Origin: Paludibacteraceae bacterium
Lineage (GTDB): Bacteria > Bacteroidota > Bacteroidia > Bacteroidales > Paludibacteraceae
Direction of reading: 5' to 3'
DNA: 64,000 nucleotides
Assembly (NCBI GenBank): GCA_017625155.1
Contig: JAGALP010000009.1
Coordinates: 17,785-81,784, forward strand
Part shown: positions 60,673 to 64,000 of the stretch, in pieces
Layout: each line of letters opens with the position of its first letter
How positions within the stretch are numbered: the first letter of the stretch is position 1
The notes under the pieces: model-generated
Told to the model about the DNA's origin: nothing
Seen by the model: only the letters and a program-made list of their open reading frames with translations
The model's database searches: none
Translations under genes and position numbers: made by a program

Positions 60673-62787
60673 ATGGAAATCAAAGATTTTAGAGATCAAT
60701 TTTTGGATGAGCTCCGTTTCAAAGCAGAACATGAGGGTACAGAGCCTGAGGTTCAGTTTATTGAAAAGATGCTAGAAAATCTTGAAGACATAGGCGAACT
60801 CTCCGATGCAATGCCAATGTCTATTGAGAAACGAGGACGTCGAGGACGTACAATGAAATTTGATGCCTATGCTTATGACGAAGCTGATGGAGCTCTTATT
60901 CTCATAACCAGCGAATTCTCTAATGAAAAAGCGAATACATCTGCACTTACTAATACGCGTATCAATGAGCTGTACACGCATATGCAGAACTTTATTGATG
61001 AAAGCGTTAATGGACAAATATCGGACTATTTTGATGATTCAGATCCTGCGATTAGTGTAGCAAAAGAGTTTCGCAAAAAGATAGGAAAAAGCCTCGCACA
61101 ATCTGATATTATGCGTTTTAAGTTCGTCATCCTCTCTGATTCTGTGCTTAGCCAAGGTGTTAAGAGCATAACCAAAGAGGATTTCTTAGAGCGCCCATCA
61201 GAGTTGGTATTATGGACTATAGATCGTATATATCAAACATTCGCATCTAATTCTAGTGAGATTATAGAATTTGATACTACAGACTTTGGATGCTCTGGTA
61301 TTCCATGTATTAAGGCGGAATTGGGTGAACGAAGTGAGTATGATGCTTATCTAGGTATTGTTCCTGGCCGTTTCTTGGCTGACATATATATAAAATATGG
61401 TAGCAAGTTGTTACAAGGCAATGTACGTGCATTTCTGAGTGTTAGGGGAAAAGTAAATAAAGGTATACGTGAGACTATTATCAAACAACAAGATAGTTTT
61501 TTTACATACAATAATGGTATCGCTATTGTAGCTCGTTCTGTAGAATTCTCTAAAGACGGTACAAAAATAGTGCGTTTTAAAGATCCTCAAATTATTAATG
61601 GTGGTCAAACGACAGCTTCACTTGCTAATGCAATTATAAAGAAGGAAGTTGGGCATAATATGGAGAGTTTATTTGTTCCGATGAAATTGACAGTACTCAA
61701 TGTTGCAGATGATATGTCCGAGGAACAAATAGAAAGATATAACCGTATAACGAAAAAGATTTCGGAATGCGCTAATAGCCAAAATGCGGTATCTGATGCA
61801 GATTTCTTCTCTAATCATCCATTCCATGTGTTGATGGAGAAATTATCTCGCAAGGTAATGGCTCCCCCTGTTAATGGTAAACCATATCAAACGATATGGT
61901 TCTATGAGCGCTCTCGTGGCAAATGGGAACAAGAACAGATGAAACTTACGCAAGCTCAAAAGAATAAGTTCTGTGAAATGCATCCTAAGTCACAATTAGT
62001 TAAGAAAGAAAAGCTTGCTAAGTGCCTGAATTCTGTTTACATGAATCCTCATCAGGTTTGTCAAAGTTCGGCTATTAACTTTAACAGATTTGCAACTGTG
62101 ATTGAAAAGAAATATGACGATGATCGTGATTCAATTAATGAAGAATTTTTCAAACGTTGTATTGCGTCAGTTATTCTTTTTGATACATTGGACACCTTAA
62201 TTAGTAAAGTAGAATGGTATCCCAAGGGTGGTAACAAAGCGCAAATTATACCATATTCTATAGCAAAACTATTTACAATGATTCCAAAAGATAAGGATAT
62301 TGATTGGAAATATATATGGAATAAGCAAACTCTTTATCCAGAATTAGCAGAAGAATTAATGAAAATCGCTTATGAGGCGCATATGTACTTGCTTGAAGTA
62401 GCAGGTGGTGGTATTGTTCGCACTATTTCACGTAATCAGAAAACATGGGATGATTTCAAGGATAAAAGATTATCATTGTCTGAAGCATTCTTCCGTACAT
62501 TAATATCAAAAGAAGAGACCCAATCAGAAGCTGCTTCTGCTAAGCGAGCTCATAAATTTAATTCAGAGATAGATGCTTCTGTAGAAATATTTAAATTAGG
62601 TGCAGATTATTGGATGAAAGTATATAATGCTCTTTCTAAAGGTAGCTATCTTGCATATGGCGACTTAGATTTTATTAGAAGTATTGCGAGTGCAATTCAA
62701 AAACTAAACCTTCCTACATCTAACCAATGTAAGCGTTTAGTAAAAATCATTGAAAAAGCAGAAGACAAGGGATTTATAATGCCATAA
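60673..62787 (+). CDS. AIPR (abortive infection phage resistance) family protein
   Basis: A 704-residue AIPR protein. Recognisable conserved blocks are QQDSFFTYNNGIAIVARSVE and QIINGGQTTASLANAI in the middle, and an N-terminal region with KFDAYAYDEADGALILITSEF that resembles a nuclease-type core (Asp, Glu). The family was named after a plasmid-borne abortive-infection gene, and it recurs as the last large component of Z1/GHKL restriction operons. The biochemical activity is uncertain; an RNA or DNA effector is plausible. Confidence 0.85.
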   Translation: MEIKDFRDQFLDELRFKAEHEGTEPEVQFIEKMLENLEDIGELSDAMPMSIEKRGRRGRTMKFDAYAYDEADGALILITSEFSNEKANTSALTNTRINELYTHMQNFIDESVNGQISDYFDDSDPAISVAKEFRKKIGKSLAQSDIMRFKFVILSDSVLSQGVKSITKEDFLERPSELVLWTIDRIYQTFASNSSEIIEFDTTDFGCSGIPCIKAELGERSEYDAYLGIVPGRFLADIYIKYGSKLLQGNVRAFLSVRGKVNKGIRETIIKQQDSFFTYNNGIAIVARSVEFSKDGTKIVRFKDPQIINGGQTTASLANAIIKKEVGHNMESLFVPMKLTVLNVADDMSEEQIERYNRITKKISECANSQNAVSDADFFSNHPFHVLMEKLSRKVMAPPVNGKPYQTIWFYERSRGKWEQEQMKLTQAQKNKFCEMHPKSQLVKKEKLAKCLNSVYMNPHQVCQSSAINFNRFATVIEKKYDDDRDSINEEFFKRCIASVILFDTLDTLISKVEWYPKGGNKAQIIPYSIAKLFTMIPKDKDIDWKYIWNKQTLYPELAEELMKIAYEAHMYLLEVAGGGIVRTISRNQKTWDDFKDKRLSLSEAFFRTLISKEETQSEAASAKRAHKFNSEIDASVEIFKLGADYWMKVYNALSKGSYLAYGDLDFIRSIASAIQKLNLPTSNQCKRLVKIIEKAEDKGFIMP

Positions 62788-62788
62788 T

Positions 62789-63121
62789 ATGAAAAAACTA
62801 GTATTATCAGAAGAAGCTCAAATTAGGCAAGAAAAATTTGAGCAATTTATGGAACTTATTGGACTAAGCGAAAGGTCCATATTGAATTATTTGGAAGCAA
62901 TTAGAACATGTTCTATGATGGTTAGTTATTCTCTATCCAAAAAAGGTTATGAATCAATATATGATATTACTGATCCTGATGAGATACGTTATATTCAACA
63001 ACTATTAGAACAAAATCCTGAATATATTGAGATAAATCAAAAGGGTCATAATAGACATTCATCAGGAATAGCTAATTATATAAAGTTTTTAGATTTTTTA
63101 TTTATTTTCGCAAAGAAATAG
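62789..63121 (+). CDS. Small integrase-N-like (SAM-like) protein
   Basis: A 110-residue all-helical protein starting 1 bp after the AIPR stop. The layout FEQFMELIGLSERSILNYLEAIRTC and HNRHSSGIANYIKFLDFL resembles the SAM-like DNA-binding domain that in other Bacteroidota proteins precedes an HNH nuclease. Nothing follows it in frame here, so it is either a stand-alone DNA-binding accessory of the operon or a truncated gene. Confidence 0.55.
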   Translation: MKKLVLSEEAQIRQEKFEQFMELIGLSERSILNYLEAIRTCSMMVSYSLSKKGYESIYDITDPDEIRYIQQLLEQNPEYIEINQKGHNRHSSGIANYIKFLDFLFIFAKK

Positions 63122-63125
63122 TCCC

Positions 63126-63566
63126 ATGCTCCTACACTACAAATACGCGTTCTCTCACCTCAATCGCAACAAGTTGAGAGGCGAAGTGGCTCCACATAAG
63201 CCAGTACTGCTATTGGCAATTATTGACTACGTGGAGGAGAAATTACTAACAGAAGAAGGTCGCGAACAACTTAAACAGTCCATCCCATTCCGACCAGAAC
63301 TGCAAAGCAAGTTTAATCATAGATGGACAAAGCATGTACATTCAGAGGTATTCAAACCGTCGTTCGTAAATCCTATCATTCACATGCAAAACGAGCCATT
63401 CTATCACCTAATTCCATACGCCGACCGTGTATATGATGGGACACACTCAATGCTTGCTGTGGAAAGTGCTTTCCAAGGTATCCAACTCAATAGCGAACTC
63501 ATGCAACTCATCCTTCAACAAGATACAAGACTACAACTCAGACAACTGCTGATAGATATGATATAA
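63126..63566 (+). CDS. Stand-alone N-terminal domain of HNH-type restriction proteins
   Basis: A 146-residue protein. APHKPVLLLAIIDYVEEKLL, RWTKHVHSEVFKPSFVNPII and PFYHLIPYADRVYD match the N-terminal DNA-reading domain (SBD/ScoMcrA-type) seen before HNH nuclease domains in modification-dependent enzymes, and the end LRQLLIDMI is where the nuclease half usually begins. No HNH motif follows. It starts 4 bp after the previous gene and is the last gene of the operon. A sensor of modified DNA or a decayed enzyme are both possible. Confidence 0.6.
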   Translation: MLLHYKYAFSHLNRNKLRGEVAPHKPVLLLAIIDYVEEKLLTEEGREQLKQSIPFRPELQSKFNHRWTKHVHSEVFKPSFVNPIIHMQNEPFYHLIPYADRVYDGTHSMLAVESAFQGIQLNSELMQLILQQDTRLQLRQLLIDMI

Positions 63567-63633
63567 TCCCTCCATCTCCACACAAAGAAACAAATCATAC
63601 ACACCCACACATACCTAATATACTTACACATAG

Positions 63634-63687
63634 CTTGCTCCTTTTTTCTCACTAAAAAGCAGCAAACTCAATAAAAAAAGGAGCAAG
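63634..63687. repeat. Hairpin repeat copy 1
   Basis: CTTGCTCCTTTTTT (63634-63647) pairs with AAAAAAGGAGCAAG (63674-63687). It probably terminates the restriction operon transcript. Confidence 0.65.
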
Positions 63688-63783
63688 TCAAAAAGTGGTT
63701 GTTCGGAATTTCCAAACAAGCATGTAAGACTTAGTGGTTCCACACCCACTTCCCTCTCCCCTCCCCATAAAGTTCATATATAG

Positions 63784-63840
63784 CTTGCTCCTTTTTTCTT
63801 AAAAGAATGAAGCCTCTGCGACAAAAAAAAGGAACAAGCT
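63784..63840. repeat. Hairpin repeat copy 2
   Basis: CTTGCTCCTTTTTT (63784-63797) pairs with AAAAAAGGAACAAG near 63825-63838 (one G-T pair). The left arm with its TATAG flank is identical to copy 1, 150 bp upstream. Confidence 0.65.
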
Positions 63841-63842
63841 TG

Positions 63843-63873
63843 TTGCGTGTTTCAATAATTTTGTGTACCTTTG
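63843..63873 (+). promoter_or_regulatory. Promoter of the last gene
   Basis: TTG (63843-63845), 20 bp, TACCTTTG (63866-63873), 20 bp before the ATG. Confidence 0.65.
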
Positions 63874-63893
63874 CAGCAAATATCACACAGATT

Positions 63894-64000
63894 ATGGCAA
63901 AAGTTCGCATCACCGCTATTCGCCAAACGGTATATACTGATTTAATGGCGAAGTATGAAAATCCCATTGAACACGCATGTAGCGTGCAAGAAGGACAACA
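63894..64000 (+). CDS. TIGR04076-like protein (partial, runs off the window)
   Basis: Only the first 35 residues are present. MAKVRITAIRQTVYTDLMAKY and a following CSVQEGQ resemble the start of the short TIGR04076 family, whose members have a conserved Cys before EGQ and an unknown function. The gene follows a good promoter and continues past the end of the window. Confidence 0.6.
   Translation, partial: MAKVRITAIRQTVYTDLMAKYENPIEHACSVQEGQ

Larger units (their letters stand above)
63567..63842. other. Operon 3' region with two repeated hairpins
   Basis: No gene is seen. Apart from the two hairpin copies the sequence is C-rich, low-complexity spacer. Confidence 0.5.

Noticed and set aside
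54319-63566. BREX or DISARM label for the defence operon
   Set aside because: No PglZ, BrxC, DrmA or DrmB-like protein is seen; the Z1/GHKL/AIPR set is different.

Overview
The window looks like a chromosomal segment of a Bacteroidales (phylum Bacteroidota) species, probably host-associated. The evidence is: at least fifteen promoters of the Bacteroidota type (TTTG or TTGCAT, about 20 bp, then TAnnTTTG); type IX secretion (T9SS) C-terminal sorting sequences; lineage-typical proteins (YfhO, DUF6452/DUF6048 pair, DUF6973, M6 and C25 peptidases, DUF262 pairs); short or absent Shine-Dalgarno sequences; and a tmRNA tag reading GNNTVALAA. No rRNA, integrase, transposase or CRISPR array was seen.

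Layout. (1) 0.3-8.2 kb: thiL, then a seven-gene surface-polysaccharide operon with a KdsC-like phosphatase, an IspD/TarI-like cytidylyltransferase, an unusual PP-loop/cytidylyltransferase fusion, a LicD phosphotransferase and three glycosyltransferases. It probably makes a CDP-activated polyol phosphate and transfers it to a glycan. (2) 8.2-9.5 kb: two unknown membrane proteins on the minus strand, one with an S24/S26-like Ser-Lys pattern. (3) 9.7-16.0 kb: a split TPR/HTH regulator followed by secreted proteins (DUF3244-like, S74-chaperone plus T9SS domain, C25 gingipain-like protease, a T9SS-tail protein). (4) 16.1-20.7 kb: an integrase-less mini-element with an XRE regulator, a VapE primase/helicase-like ATPase, four related small proteins, a holin-like protein, a DUF5675 protein and a nested spanin-like lipoprotein. 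(5) 20.8-30.4 kb: housekeeping genes (YfhO, tmRNA, DUF6973 lipoprotein, secreted EEP nuclease, DUF7935-like, DUF6452, DUF6048, transketolase). (6) 30.4-34.4 kb: a repeat-rich spacer and a DUF262/DUF262-DUF1524 pair, a likely defence module. (7) 34.8-42.5 kb: leuS, a YqiA-like hydrolase, tRNA-Arg(ACG), a secreted M6 protease, GntP permease and glycerate kinase. (8) 42.6-51.6 kb, minus strand: a TetR-TolC-MFP-RND-PII-like efflux operon with an 11-bp x5 tandem repeat before tetR, then htpG. (9) 51.6-54.3 kb: repeat-rich DNA, an AAA_14/DUF4143 ATPase behind three repeats spaced 32 bp apart, and a long structured RNA with its own promoter and terminator. (10) 54.3-63.6 kb: a tightly overlapping operon of C5 DNA methyltransferase, MORC/MutL-like GHKL ATPase, Z1 helicase, PD-(D/E)XK nuclease and AIPR protein, plus two small proteins; this is a complex restriction/anti-phage system. 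The window ends inside a TIGR04076-like gene.

The most interesting structures are the MORC-like restriction operon with its upstream structured RNA, the mini-element that pairs a replication ATPase with a lysis-type cassette, and a class of GC-rich arrays (8-bp direct repeats separated by mini-hairpins) that run into coding sequences and supply a stop codon.
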